Origin: Grosmannia clavigera kw1407 | Lineage: Eukaryota; Ascomycota; Sordariomycetes; Ophiostomatales; Ophiostomataceae | DNA length: 64,000 nucleotides | Assembly: GCF_000143105.1 (NCBI RefSeq) | Contig: NW_014040772.1 | Span: 1,644,980-1,708,979, forward strand | Direction: 5' to 3' | Part shown: positions 1 through 11,077 of the stretch, in pieces | How the letters are laid out: each line of letters starts with the position of its first letter | Numbering within the stretch: position 1 is the stretch's first letter | Made by a program: the position numbers and the translations under genes | The notes under the pieces: generated by a model | Told to the model about the DNA's origin: nothing | The model's database searches: none | Seen by the model: the letters and a program-made list of their open reading frames with translations, nothing else

Positions 1-1799
1 GACTTTTATTCTTTGAATTATCCAGCCCACTCAGCTTTGGTTGAAGGAGAAGCCCATGTTTATATACCGAGTTGTATCAATTGGCAGCGAGAAGGCATTA
101 ACAAACACTAAGCATAGCACAGAGTAATCCGTAGCTAGATACCTATTCAGAGGCCATCCTTGTATCTTAACTTACCTTTGTCACCACTAGATATGTCACA
201 AATTGGCAGTGCCACCCATAACAGAGGATTCCTGCGTTGTTCAACTTTTGGTATGAAGGGTGGTGGCAAGAGTCAGCACCATCAGCGGTGGGAATATTTT
301 GCGTCGCTGAGGATGTGCCATTATAATCACACCTTGGGTGATATTAAGCAACCATGTACAGAGTAAGCAATCTTCAAATAACAGTCTATCGTGCATAGCT
401 CTACGACAAACATTGCGTAAGTCTTGTTGCTAATTTCCGAAATTCGGCCGCCGAAGGAATTCATTGTCGTAACTTATGCCAAGTCAATATGATTTTTATG
501 ACATGAAATGTTTGCCTAGACTTGTCATCTGAGCTGATAAAGCAACTGTTCTGATGACTCGAATATGATTCAAGAGACCCGCTTGCTTCTTGTGACAAAT
601 CGCAGCCTTTAATCGGATCAGACACAGGGGGTATCAGGCTCCTAATACGATTATGGGACAAATCATTTATGAGTAAGACTAAAAGTTCGGCAAAGAAGTC
701 GAAATACAAAGGCAACGATATCAAACTCGACTTTTTCCTTTTGTAGCGATCGCTTTGCATAACAGACTTCACATTGTATCTATTCAAAAAGCCGAGAAAA
801 AAATAGGAGGCCGAGGCCGAATAAACTTACGTGAAAAGTAAGAGCAGCTGGCTTGTCGCTTAGACGTATTGATGCGCGATCTGTGACAATAGCAGCATAT
901 CATAGGAGTTTCTTCAACAGACTAGGACCTCAATTTACTATAGCGCATAGCTGTTTGCAATATTATTGACCTTCGACCCCGACTTTCAACAATAAGGGCC
1001 ATCAAGAATATGCAGTGGGACTTTTTGTATCTATTCTTGAGCAGTTTGGCGGTCACGAGGACTACACGATGCCATTACGACAAGCAGTGATGACTTGCTT
1101 TATGATATGTCTTCGGCATAATGATCCCATCAACGGACTAAAATTGACCTGAAAAAGGACAGCTTGTCATCAGCCTACTACAGTGCTTTTCTTTTGGCTC
1201 GTTCTACGCATAATTTGAAGAAATATCTGAGCTTCACATATATCGCCATGTCTGCCAGCAATTCACGTACACCTCGCAGTCTGTGACGAGAGCAATGTCA
1301 ATGTCAGACACAACCGCCCCGCTTCGTCCCTGACTGTTCGCCATTTAGTCCGCCATGCGCAAGAGTCCGTACTGCCGGGTACATTGCGACGACATCCTTC
1401 AAATAGCAGAGGAACATCATCGGAGCCGACGGCTGACTAGCTTGAATGGACTTAAGGCTCTATGGCTCTGCGGCTAGTGAATTGGTATTGCTATGCAGCG
1501 ACTTCACTATGCGGTGTAATTTTCAAACATTATGTCTAATTATCAACATAATAACGGCCATCTGACTTGACCCATTCACCTTTCGAGACAATGCAGACCC
1601 AACGACTACAGCTGGGATTCCGATATTAACAAAGCAAGATTGGCTGTAGAAACATACACACACAAAGCATGGCCTTCCGCAGGAATGTCTGAGCCGAATT
1701 CTCTGTTTAAGCTGAAGCTAGCAGCCTTGTGAGAGTCTGTGATTTTTGCGTCAGTCTCCAGCTCTCTCGGTTCCTCTCGGCCAGCCGTTCAGCTGCTGG
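1..1799. other. Left-edge region without a recognisable gene
   Basis: All frames are short and broken, and none shows a family motif or a credible splice structure. Base composition is visibly more AT-rich than the flanking genes. The last few hundred bases before the VPS37 stop may hold its 3' UTR. Confidence 0.5.
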
Positions 1800-2625
1800 C
1801 TATCGCCATCCGCCCACGCGGCCTTCATCCCATCGCTCTCTTCTCTCTTGTCGTAGGTAGTACAGCTTCCGTGCCTCGCGATACCGTCGCACCCAGTCGG
1901 CCGCCTCCCGCTCGCTGGCCGGTGCTCCGTCATGGCCGCCCAACGCCGACGGGTCGCCACCGCTGCCGCCGTCCAGGAAGCTCTCCTCTAGTGCCTGGCA
2001 CACTTGCTCCTGCTCGGCCACGCCGGCGGCCAGCCGCTGGTACAGGCTAGCCGGCGCAAACGGCGCCAGCGCCGCGTCCATGTCCGCCTGCTTGCTGCGC
2101 CACGAGCGCTCCAGCGCGTGGGCACCCATCAGCTGAGCCTGGGTTGCTGCCCGCTGGTGTGCCAGTCGTGCCTCGAGCTCCTGCAGGTGGGCGGCGAGCT
2201 GCATGTTCTCGTCGAGGGCGGCGGCCAGGGTCGCGTGCGAGGCCGCCAGCGACGGATGACTCGTGACCGTGCTGTGCGTGAGGGCATCAAGAAGCCCTGG
2301 CGATGCCAGGATGTCGGCCAGGTCTTGCTTTCTGGTGGGGATAAGCGGTCAGCCAACAGCCCAGAGAAAGAAGACGATCAGAAAGAGGTCAACACAGCAC
2401 GCACGATTTGTCTTGTAGAATCTTGGGCAGCCAGTTCTCGCCCGGGTCCGGAGTATCCGGCAGCGCCGCAATCTGAGCCTGCATCACCGCCTCTGGAAGG
2501 CTGGATGATGTCGCTGGGACCGGCGGCGGTGGTCTGGGCGATTGCGTAGCTGCCGGAGTGCTGCGTCGGCTGACCTCATGGCTGCCAGACTTGGGCGGGG
2601 GGATTGGTGCCGTTGCCGTGTACAT
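1800..2625 (-). CDS. VPS37: ESCRT-I subunit VPS37 (mod(r) domain)
   Basis: Two exons, 2625-2405 and 2331-1800, with a 73-nt intron (donor gtgcgt, acceptor ccaccag), give 250 aa. The N-terminal part is a proline/serine-rich linker followed by the conserved stretch ENWLPKILQDKS, continued across the junction as KQDLADIL. The rest is helical and ends with the mod(r) signature: LEESFLDG, then VRRYREARKLYYLRQERRERW. In the family this domain packs with Vps23/Tsg101 and Vps28 in the ESCRT-I stalk, which sorts ubiquitinated cargo at endosomes. The ATG at 2625 opens the first long frame, and the exon sum is an exact multiple of three. The gene is divergent from prefoldin 5, 367 bp away. Confidence 0.87.
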
Positions 2626-2992
2626 TTTCTCTTCTCCGGTTTACATCGTCTCCTCTCTGGACTTATTTTCTCCGTAGTCCTGTCTTTGCTCTGCGCCGTG
2701 AGGTCTGGAAACGAATGACGAGAGCATCGTAGCTTAGCTCTTGATAAGGAGGCTGGAGACATACATAGCTCTGTGCTTATCGCATTTGTACTGTATATAT
2801 GCATATCTGGATGTGGGGTGCTGAAAGTCATGTCTACCAACCCCTCATAGGCCGGTTATCTTCATTGATATTAAGCTTTCAGGCTCGACATTCTCGTGTA
2901 CAGAGCTCTGGACTTTTAAAAGGCTTTTTTCCTGGATTCATTCATCCTCCATAGAAAAAGATACGCACTCGAAACCCGTACATATCGCCATC
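2626..2992. promoter_or_regulatory. Divergent intergenic region VPS37 / prefoldin 5
   Basis: This 367-bp spacer separates two genes transcribed away from each other and must contain both promoters. A TATA-like tatatatgcata stretch lies near 2794. No other motif is recognised. Confidence 0.5.
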
Positions 2993-3706
2993 ATGGCTGG
3001 CCGACAGGAATCCAGTAAACTTTCACTCTCACCCGTCGTCCTGGTGATTCGAGCTCATTGCTAACCACACCTCTAGTAAATCTCGACAGTCTCAGCCCAC
3101 AGCAGCTCAGCGCTGTCAAGAAGCAGCTGGACGATGAGGTTGAGCACTTGACCTCATCCTTTTCGCAGCTCGCAGCTGCCCAGGGCAAATTCCGGGAGTG
3201 CTTGCGCTGTGTGCAGGGAAAGCCACGGGGTGCGTTATGTACCTGCAGGCTCTTCACTGTTCAAGTCCCACTGAACCCGGAAAAGCTAATTCGACTATAG
3301 AAGCTGGGAAGAAAGTCCTTGTACCGTTGACAAATTCCCTCTACGTCAGCGGCACGCTGTCTGATCCGAACCGGGTCATTGTCGATGTCGGCACTGGATT
3401 CTATATTGAAAAGGTTCGAACCGCCTTGGGGTCTTTCAGAAACTGTCGTAACTTGGTTCTATGAACTGACATGCAGTTGTACAGGACATCAAGAGCGCTG
3501 CACAGTTTTACGAGGACAAGATAACCGAGCTTACTGGGAACATCCAGGAGCTGGAGATCATCGTCCAGGGTAAAACAAACAACTTAAGAGTTGTAGAAGA
3601 AGGTAAGCTACTCAACTTTTATTGTTCTGGTACTGTTCCCTGCTTGATTTCTAATAAACGGACAGTTTTACGGCAAAAGGTCCTCGCAAGTCCGCCTGCG
3701 GCATGA
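2993..3706 (+). CDS. PFDN5: Prefoldin subunit 5 (alpha-type, Gim5)
   Basis: Five short exons (2993-3014, 3077-3229, 3301-3413, 3485-3602, 3666-3706) encode 148 aa, the usual length for alpha prefoldins. The product reads NLDSLSPQQLSAVKKQLDDE (first coiled-coil helix), then VLVPLTNSLYVSGTLSD and VIVDVGTGFYIEK (the beta-hairpin core), then DIKSAAQFYEDKI and NLRVVEEVLRQKV (second helix). Prefoldin is a cytosolic hexamer that hands nascent actin and tubulin to the CCT chaperonin. Introns 1-4 all have GT donors, and the phases agree throughout. For intron 3 the acceptor tacag at 3484 is chosen over the upstream cag because only it keeps the family frame. Confidence 0.9.
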
Positions 3707-3820
3707 AGGATCCTCATGACTTTGATATCTTATTATTATAGTCCAGCGATACCATTGCGCTTGTGTTTATCAGTACATGACATACATACATACATGAACG
3801 CTTCCACTTGCTCTGCCACC

Positions 3821-5823
3821 TCAGTCAAACACGATCAAGTCATCGACCAACTGTACAAAACGCTGATCCACGTCACGGGCATCGATACCTCCTGTCATCT
3901 TCATATCACTCTGGGTATCATTTTTCGTTATGCTCTCTAGCACTATTTCGGTTGGTACATCTTCCATCGTAAATTTCCTAACAAAATCTTTTGCCCTGAT
4001 AGTTCTGTGATCTGCCATATCAAAGGGAACCATTTCTGAAAGTTCGTTATCGTTTGTGTCCACGACAGGAATGACCATTTCTGACAATGCACTGATCCCC
4101 TCAATGGCGGAAAAGAAGTCTTTGATCCCGTCTCTGGTCTCAGCCGGTGCAAACATGGCACTGAAGTTCTGGCCGAAATCTCTCGACTCTAGCGAGCCAT
4201 GCTTTTGGTCGAGAGCCTCATCCCAGCTGTCGCAGTGGAGAGAAATACCGGTTGCCCATACATGGGTTTGAGTCTCTCTCGGTAATGACCACTCGCGACA
4301 TAGAGATAGTTCCAGCAGATACCGTGTGCCTTTGCAACCCACGGTCCATGTCTTCTTGCCGGTGATTCGCTTGATCCTGCTGGGCAGAATAGACTCGTGA
4401 CGGACAGTTGGAACCGGAAAATCGTCATCTTCGACCACGTAATTGACAGAAATGTAATTCCCAATATTTCTGATTGAGGGGGGAACGTCCTCGAGATTTA
4501 GCTCTTGCAAGAAGCACATTCTCCAGTCTAGGCGCCTGCCAAAAACAGTTGGTTTGATGGATTTTTCCGGTACTTTAGAGTGAAGATGGGTACATACTGG
4601 TTGAGGCACACCGCTTCCATGTCGATGTTACAATCAGCCATGCGGCGCTGAAAAACACGCATTTGGGACAGCTTCGTGGAGCTGTTTCTAGCCGTATCAT
4701 AGTTTGGCACGACAAACTCAATAAGGAAAGCTTCGGTACAGATGATCAGATAGTTCCGTGGCTGGGTGTCGTGGAGATATGTCATTGCCGAAGAACAGGG
4801 GTCAAAAGTACCGTCTGCATCAATCACCATCTTCTGAAGAGCATAGAACATGTCTCGGTCTCCGATACTGACGGACAGTCAGCTTTTAGGTTACTTGAAC
4901 CAAAAGGGGCACCGCTCTTACCGGTAGTCAAACATGGTACTCCCCTTGGCTGATGCCCTTTCCAGGAATGTTTCCAAGCCTCTAATCCCCTGAGAAGCAT
5001 CAACGCCATTGTTTCCAGTTACGTCAACGAGTATCGTCCCCAATTCAAAGTTCATATGAAGACGGCGCGGATTAGTTTTGATATTGTCCGCCACTCTGGA
5101 AAAATGGGCACAGAACTCAGCTATTTGTGAATGCGCTGAACTTAAGCCTACCGTCCCCAGCTGCCACCCGTTGGCATGGCCCGGATCCGAATGATGGAGC
5201 TGTGTGGGTAACGCAGACTTTATACATGGCATTTCGCTGTCGCTAGTGGCCGTTTGAATCCAGAAGATTACCTGCGGACTATGACTATTACCAGCTTCTT
5301 GGATAAGTCCGCAAATTTCTCCGTGAGCCATCCGGACGCTAGAAATAAGAGTGCCATGCAGCACAAGGCTGCGAGGCACGGGTGCTTCATATTCGACCTG
5401 TACATGACATCGTTGGCTCACCAGACCGATCAGGTCTACCAGGAGAGGGTCGCAAAAGCCTGCAGGATACTCGTTCGAGACCGGGCCTTGAATTAGGAGC
5501 TATAAACCGAATGTGAGAGCAATTCGGACGGATAGTTGTAAATTGATAAACATGCACACCTTCACTTGGGGAACTTTCGCGGGCGAACGAATAGGGGCGC
5601 CCAAGGGCTGTGTTATTTGAGCAGGCGCTTTCCCATGTAATTTCACAACTTCCTTATTTTTTGGACGCACGACAGGCAAAGGAGGAGCGAAAGGCAAGAT
5701 TTTGCCATATGTTGCTGTGGTACTTATTGTAGGATTGGGGGGAGCTTCGTTATTCGGCCATTTTTTATTGCTGTCGCCCTTTTTGGAAGCTCGCCTTTTC
5801 GCTTTACGCCCTTTTGAAGGCAT
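3821..5823 (-). CDS. Hypothetical protein, possibly DUF7905-like
   Basis: Four exons (5823-5560, 5499-4922, 4867-4598, 4535-3821) join with consistent phases into 608 aa. The N terminus is very basic (GRKAKRRASKKGDSNKKW), followed by a proline-rich linker. A mixed alpha/beta region then contains ICGLIQEAGNS and LVDVTGNNGVDASQG. The C-terminal third has YLLELSLCREW, VWATGISLHCDSWDEAL and FGQNFSAMFAP; this arrangement resembles, from memory only, the C-terminal part of fungal DUF7905 proteins. Function is unknown. Codon use is clearly less GC-biased than in ORC1 or PRP46 next door, suggesting a fast-evolving or acquired gene. It is divergent from ORC1. The gene structure is better supported than the family. 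Confidence 0.6.
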
Positions 5824-6490
5824 ATTTAAGTTCGTGCTGTGTAGGTATATTGTTGTACTCTACTTCCGAGCCGTTCGCGGGCTGTTAAATGCTCGCACAG
5901 AGTAGTCGCAAGGCTACTGTCGCAAGGAAGGACAGCGACAGAAGTCCACGATGATACGCATATATAATCGTATCTACGGCAATAAAACTTCTGGGACCAT
6001 CACACATGCTAAGTAAATTGGAGTAAGGAAAGAACTACCGTGGCCGACGTCGCGTGCCTTCCGTCTTCGAGTATCACGATTGTACATCTCGATTCATCTC
6101 GGCTCATTCGCTCTTTCTTAACTTGCCTATAGCAGTTAGGAATACAGTGCAAAACGTGCATTTCAGATGTTCGTATGAGTTAAAGAAGGGTGCTATTATC
6201 AAGATGAGGTTTGCGACAAAATTGATTGTACTCCGTAATACGGAGTTTTATTTGCAAAATCAGACTTGTTTGCATACTCCGTAGTTGTTGAATTTGGTCG
6301 GCTAAGCAACCTAGCAGCGGTTGGTTTAATTGAAACGCGAAAAATCGCGTCGAAGCGCGCCACATTCACTCGGTACTCAGCCACTAATCATTAACGGCCA
6401 GCTTTCTTCTAGCTGTACGGAGTGTTGACTTGCATATCAGTTGAATTCTTTCAGAATTGCACACCGCCGCTGACTTCTGCGATTGTGAAA
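5824..6490. promoter_or_regulatory. Divergent region upstream of ORC1
   Basis: This 667-bp AT-rich spacer lies between the hypothetical gene (minus) and ORC1 (plus). It contains two exact TACTCCGTA motifs (6229 and 6275), the first followed after one base by its inverted copy tacggagt, and a further tacggagt at 6416. Confidence 0.5.
6229..6283. repeat. Clustered TACTCCGTA motif copies, one as inverted pair
   Basis: TACTCCGTA occurs at 6229-6237 and 6275-6283. The first copy and tacggagt (6239-6246) form an inverted repeat around a single A. The same 9-mer recurs in other intergenic regions of the window. Confidence 0.7.
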
Positions 6491-8957
6491 ATGCCTCTCC
6501 TCAAGCCATCAAAAAAACTGTCCAGAAAGCCGAGGACACGCAAGATAGTGCCTGGGATTTTGCGCGAAGATTCAGACGACGAACTTGGCGACAGTGACCT
6601 TCCATGGGAGTGGATATACGAAAATGCAAGCACTACGGCAGAGCCAAACGGGCGAGAAGCGTCTCAGAAGCGGAAACGATCAGAGAAGTCCAGCAGGATT
6701 ATCGGCGCACGGATGGGCGAGTTCGAGTGCAGACACGGAGACACTGTGTTGCTGAAAGCTGAGGGCTCCAACGAAGCATGGGTCGGTTTGATATGTGACT
6801 TCCTCGAAGAGGATGACCAGAAAAAGGCACATTTCATGTGGTTCTCGACCGAGAGGGAGATCCGCAACAAGATAAAGAAGAGGACCGACTTTTTGCCTGT
6901 AAGCGGACGGATGGCGAGCGAAGGAACAGGATGGTATAATTAGTGGGAAGGCGTGCTGACATGGAGGTTGCAGAACGAGTTATACATCTCGCCGTCGTGG
7001 GATTATAACCCCTTAGCATCGATCAACGGACGAGCGCAGATAATGTCCCTCGCGACTTTCTACCAGAAGTACCCAAACGGCCGCGTGCCGCGAAACGCAA
7101 AGGAAAACGGCAAGGTGTTTGTATGTCGGCGCGGTTGTAACACGCGGACAGCAAGCTACACGGAAGAGTTTGTGTGGGAAGACCTGTTCTCGGGCTCGGC
7201 AGAAGACATTGAGAATCTAGTTGAGATGATCAAGACGGGAACAAAGGCGACACGGAAGAAGCGACAGACAGCCAAGGACGAGGATGCGGAGGATCCATAC
7301 GTATTTGCTGGAGACGACGAGGGCGCAGAGGAGCGGGAGTTCCAGACACCCAAGAAGAAGACCAAGACATTTGAGGCTACGACGCCGACGAGCAAGGCAC
7401 CACGCAGCGCGTCCAAGTTTATGACGCCATCGCATCGGCGGGTGATGGTCAAGAAACAGCTGGAGTTTACGCCGCTGGCGACACGCACACTATCACCGGG
7501 CCACTTCCAGGCATCGCCTTTCCAGCGGGCGCGGGCGCAGCTGCACGTGGCCTCGGTGCCAACGAGCCTGCCATGCCGAGAGAGCGAGTTTTCGCTGGTG
7601 TACTCACACCTGGAAGCGGCAATCACCGAGGGCACGGGGTCGTGCATCTACATCTCGGGCACGCCCGGCACAGGCAAGACGGCGACGGTGCGGGAAGTAG
7701 TGGCACAGCTGGACTGCGCGGTGCAGTCGGACGAGCTGGACGACTTCATCTTTGTGGAGATCAACGGAATGAAGATCACGGACCCGCATCAGTCGTACTC
7801 GCTGCTATGGGAGGCGCTCAAGGGGCAGCGGGTCAGCCCGGGCCAGGCTCTGGATCTGCTGGAGCACGAGTTCAGCAATCCGAGCCCGCGACGGGTGCCA
7901 TGTGTGGTGCTGATGGACGAGCTGGACCAGCTGGTGACCAAGAACCAGGGCGTGATGTACAACTTTTTCAACTGGCCCAGCTTGCGGCACAGCCGGCTGA
8001 TTGTGCTGGCGGTGGCGAACACGATGGATCTTCCAGAGCGGACGCTGAGCAACAAGATCAGTAGTCGATTGGGTAAATAGTGGCTCGGCCTGCCATGGCG
8101 TTTTTGCCTTTTTTGCCTTTTTGGCGTCTCTCCTGCATGCTAACTTTGTTGCAGGATTGACTCGCATTACGTTCCCGGGCTATAACCACGAGCAGCTGAT
8201 GAAGATCATCCAGTCGCGCCTAGAGGGTGTGCCGGGTAGCATGGTGGACCCGGACGCGATCCAGTTTGCGAGTCGGAAGGTAGCGGCTGTCAGCGGTGAT
8301 GCGCGACGTGCTCTGGATATTTGCCGGCGGGCGGTGGAGCTGGCGGAGGCGGAGAGCCGTCAGGCGCCGGTGCCAGGGACGCCGACGAAGCCGAAGAGGG
8401 GCGAGACCTCGTTGACGGTGGCGGCAACATCCAGCAAGCGGAGCAATAGCAGCGGCCGGGTGACCATCGACACGGTGCGGCGGGCCATTGCGGAGGCGAC
8501 GTCGAGCCCGCTGCAGCAGTACCTGCGGGCGCTTCCATTTGCGTCGCGGCTGCTGCTGGCAGCTTTGGTGGCGCGGGCACAGAGGACCGGCCTGGCCGAG
8601 AGCACGTATGGCGACGTGCTCGAGGAGACGGAACGGTCGCTGCGGATGGCGATGGCGATGGCGGCCGGCACAGCCGAGGGTCGGCCGCTCGAGGTGCTCG
8701 GCGGTGCGGACGCAAAGGCGGGTGCTGACGGATCGCGCAAGCACACAGGCGGAGCAGCAGCTGCGGCAGCCTCGCGGGGGGTCCGGCTGGCCGGGCTTGG
8801 AGGCGCGGCGGCTGATCTGGCCGGGGCGGGCATCCTGTATCTGGAAGGGCAGCGGGTGGAGCGGCCGAGCAAGATGCGGCTGGCCGTGGGCGATGAGGAC
8901 GTGCGGTTGGCCTTTCGCGACGATCCGGAGATCAAGGCGACGGGGTTGGTGGCTTGA
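6491..8957 (+). CDS. ORC1: Origin recognition complex subunit 1
   Basis: Three exons (6491-6898, 6974-8072, 8155-8957) give 769 aa. Residues about 75-225 form a BAH domain (HGDTVLLKAEGSNEAWVG, WFSTEREI, NELYISPSWDYNPLASI, VFVCRRGC). A basic, acidic-patch linker follows. The AAA+ ATPase starts near residue 335, with Walker A GTPGTGKT at 365-372, Walker B VVLMDELD at 447-454, and the sensor region VLAVANTMDLPERTLSNKISSRLG followed by LTRITFPGY. A C-terminal winged-helix part ends the protein. ORC1 is the ATP-binding subunit that loads MCM helicase at origins; the BAH domain reads nucleosomes. The intron-2 junction reconstitutes SRLGLTRI exactly. Residues 480-769 contain alanine-rich stretches that are probably disordered. 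Confidence 0.95.
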
Positions 8958-8983
8958 GTGGAGAGGGTGGTCATTTACTGGGA

Positions 8984-9009
8984 AAGCATACGGAGTACTC
9001 CGTATGCTT
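8984..9009. repeat. Perfect 26-bp palindrome in the ORC1/PRP46 3' spacer
   Basis: Half-site aagcatacggagt is followed immediately by its exact reverse complement, so the duplex is self-complementary over 26 bp without a loop. It contains overlapping TACGGAGTA (8989) and TACTCCGTA (8996). It lies 27 bp after the ORC1 stop, between two convergent genes. Confidence 0.85.
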
Positions 9010-9221
9010 ATATAATCATTGGCGAGCATTGTAGAGCACTGAAACAATAGAGCAATAGGTACCACGTTTGATTACATAATACACTCGGAGCCCTTCCATT
9101 CTAGTTCGCTGTGCAGTCACAATTCAATTACTTAGTATACACGCCGTACGCCTGTTTTCCTACCCGTCTGCCAGCAGCATCTTCGGTCTTGGCCCTCCGT
9201 GTCCACCCCCCCGTCTTCTCC

Positions 9222-10745
9222 CTAATACCGGCGCTGCATCGGCGTCGGCTGCCAGTCGAGCGGATGGGTCTGGGGCGTGGCTTGATCATCCTGGCGCCAG
9301 ATCTTGATGGTCTTGTCGGCCTCGCCGCAGATGAGACGCATGCCGGAGCGATCGTAAGTGGCGGCCATGATGCCGGACTCGGCGTCGAGCGAGCCGGGCT
9401 GCGCGATGGTGTCGAGGGACTGGAAGCGATGGCCGGACTTCCAGTCCCAGAAGCTCATGGAACCGTTGTCGGCGCCGGAGAAGAAGACGTTGTCAGCGTT
9501 GACGGCGAGGGCGTTGATGATAGCGTTGTGGCCGGCAAAGTTCTGCATGAAGGCACCCTCGGGGCACTTCCACTGCTTGATGCTGCCGGCGCTGGCGCTG
9601 GCAAAGGTGAACTCGGCTGGATGGACGGCGAGCGCGCGGACGCCCTTTTTGTGGTGGGTGAGCACGCCCGACGACTTGCCGGCAGCCAGATCCCAGAGCC
9701 GGACGGTGCTGTCGAGCGAGCCAGTGATGACCTGCGGGTCAGCCTCCTGGCAGCGCACGTCGGCGATGGTGCCGGTGTGACCGGCCAGCACGTGGATGTT
9801 GCTGCGCGTGCGCATGTCCCAAACCCGGGCCACGCCGTCGCGGCCGCCGGTGACGAGCACGTCCAGCGTCGGGTGCAGCGCCAGCGCGTACACGCCGCTC
9901 AGATGGCCGTGATAGTGCCGGATCACCTTGTTCGTCTCCAGGTCCCAGCACTTGACCATCTTGTCCTCACCGCAGGAGAAGAGGTACGGGTGGCGCGGCG
10001 ACACCGCCAGTCCGCGCACCGTCGAGATGTGGCCCGTCAGCGTCAGTCGCAGCTGTCCCGACGCCAGGTCCCAGATCTTGATCGTCCGGTCACCTGCCCC
10101 GCTGGCAAACCACTTGTTGCCCGGCTCCACCGCCAGGCTGCGCACCCACCCCAGGTGGCCCGAGATGACACGCATCAGCTTCCACGGCGCGTGCCACTCT
10201 GGCCGTGGCTGCGCCTGCACGTCCTGCATTCGCATCAGCTGCTGTCCTGCTGAGAATGCAGATGTCCCTGTCGCGGCAGCTCCTGGGAGCCGTCGAATCG
10301 GCATCAGCGCCGTGCTGTGTGCTTTCTCGTTTGGCTTCTTGCCGCTGCCGTTCTCCTCGATGCCTTCGATCAGCTTCCGTGCCGCCACGTCCTCGCCGGC
10401 CCCGTCGCCGCTCGCCACCGGCTTCCGCTGCAGCAGTGCCTTCTTGCGTGCTGCTGCCGCGCCCACGGCTGCTGCCTGCTTCGTGGCTAGCGCTTCGGGC
10501 AGCGTCCGCACGTTCGCGTACTCGGCGTTCAGTCGCAGCGCCACCGCCGTCTCTGTCAGATCTGGGTCGTCGCTGCTCGCCGATGCTGGGTCGAGGCGCA
10601 AGCGCTTACGGCTGCCATCTGCATCTCCCGTCGGCCGGCTGTCAAAAAAGATCGCCTTGGCCGTGTGGGCGTTGCGCTTGATCAGCGTCGCCAGGTCGCC
10701 GCTCTCGACGGCCGTGACGGCGCCCGTGGCCACCTCTGCAGCCAT
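9222..10745 (-). CDS. PRP46: Pre-mRNA-splicing factor PRP46/PLRG1 (WD40)
   Basis: A single exon of 507 aa. The frame is open slightly upstream, but the first true ATG is at 10745 (MAAEVATGAV). After a basic N-terminal region come seven WD40 repeats with clear GH...WD spacing: VISGHLGWVRSLAV to IKIWDLA, LTGHISTVRGLAV to VKCWDLE, YHGHLSGVYALAL to ARVWDMR, LAGHTGTIADVRC to VRLWDLA, THHKKGVRALAV to IKQWKC, FAGHNAIINALAV to MSFWDWK, and a last blade ending IKIWRQD. The tail WQPTPMQRRY is characteristic of the PRP46/PLRG1 family. The protein is part of the Prp19 (NineTeen) complex of the active spliceosome. Convergent with ORC1. Confidence 0.95.
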   Translation of the reverse strand: MAAEVATGAVTAVESGDLATLIKRNAHTAKAIFFDSRPTGDADGSRKRLRLDPASASSDDPDLTETAVALRLNAEYANVRTLPEALATKQAAAVGAAAARKKALLQRKPVASGDGAGEDVAARKLIEGIEENGSGKKPNEKAHSTALMPIRRLPGAAATGTSAFSAGQQLMRMQDVQAQPRPEWHAPWKLMRVISGHLGWVRSLAVEPGNKWFASGAGDRTIKIWDLASGQLRLTLTGHISTVRGLAVSPRHPYLFSCGEDKMVKCWDLETNKVIRHYHGHLSGVYALALHPTLDVLVTGGRDGVARVWDMRTRSNIHVLAGHTGTIADVRCQEADPQVITGSLDSTVRLWDLAAGKSSGVLTHHKKGVRALAVHPAEFTFASASAGSIKQWKCPEGAFMQNFAGHNAIINALAVNADNVFFSGADNGSMSFWDWKSGHRFQSLDTIAQPGSLDAESGIMAATYDRSGMRLICGEADKTIKIWRQDDQATPQTHPLDWQPTPMQRRY

Positions 10746-11077
10746 TTGGGGCGGAGACTGTCGTCGCCTGTGGGCGGCTCGAATGCTCGACAGACAAGGC
10801 GCGAAGTCGAGAAAGAAGGCCGTCACGTTTCGAGATCTCGTGGAGTGTCGAAGCTTGATGGCGGCGAAGAAGGCGCGACGTGAATTTCCAACTGGATAAA
10901 AAAAGCAGGTCTGGTTTAGTGCAAACAGACGCCCCGGTTAGCGCATAATGGGATCTTAGTACCTTACATAACTGCTCTTCGGCGACAACCTCAACTCAAC
11001 CTTGGACCTTTTATGACAAACTGCGGCATTCATTCTAGTTTCTGATACCTGCTGGCTGAAGAAGGCCATACCGAAGC
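10746..11077. promoter_or_regulatory. Divergent spacer PRP46 / Nas6
   Basis: 332 bp between two divergent genes. It contains a run of seven A at 10899 and otherwise nothing recognisable. Confidence 0.4.

Noticed and set aside
461..787. 108-aa minus-strand frame in the left edge region
   Set aside because: Composition follows the local AT-rich DNA, the start context is poor and there is no family resemblance.
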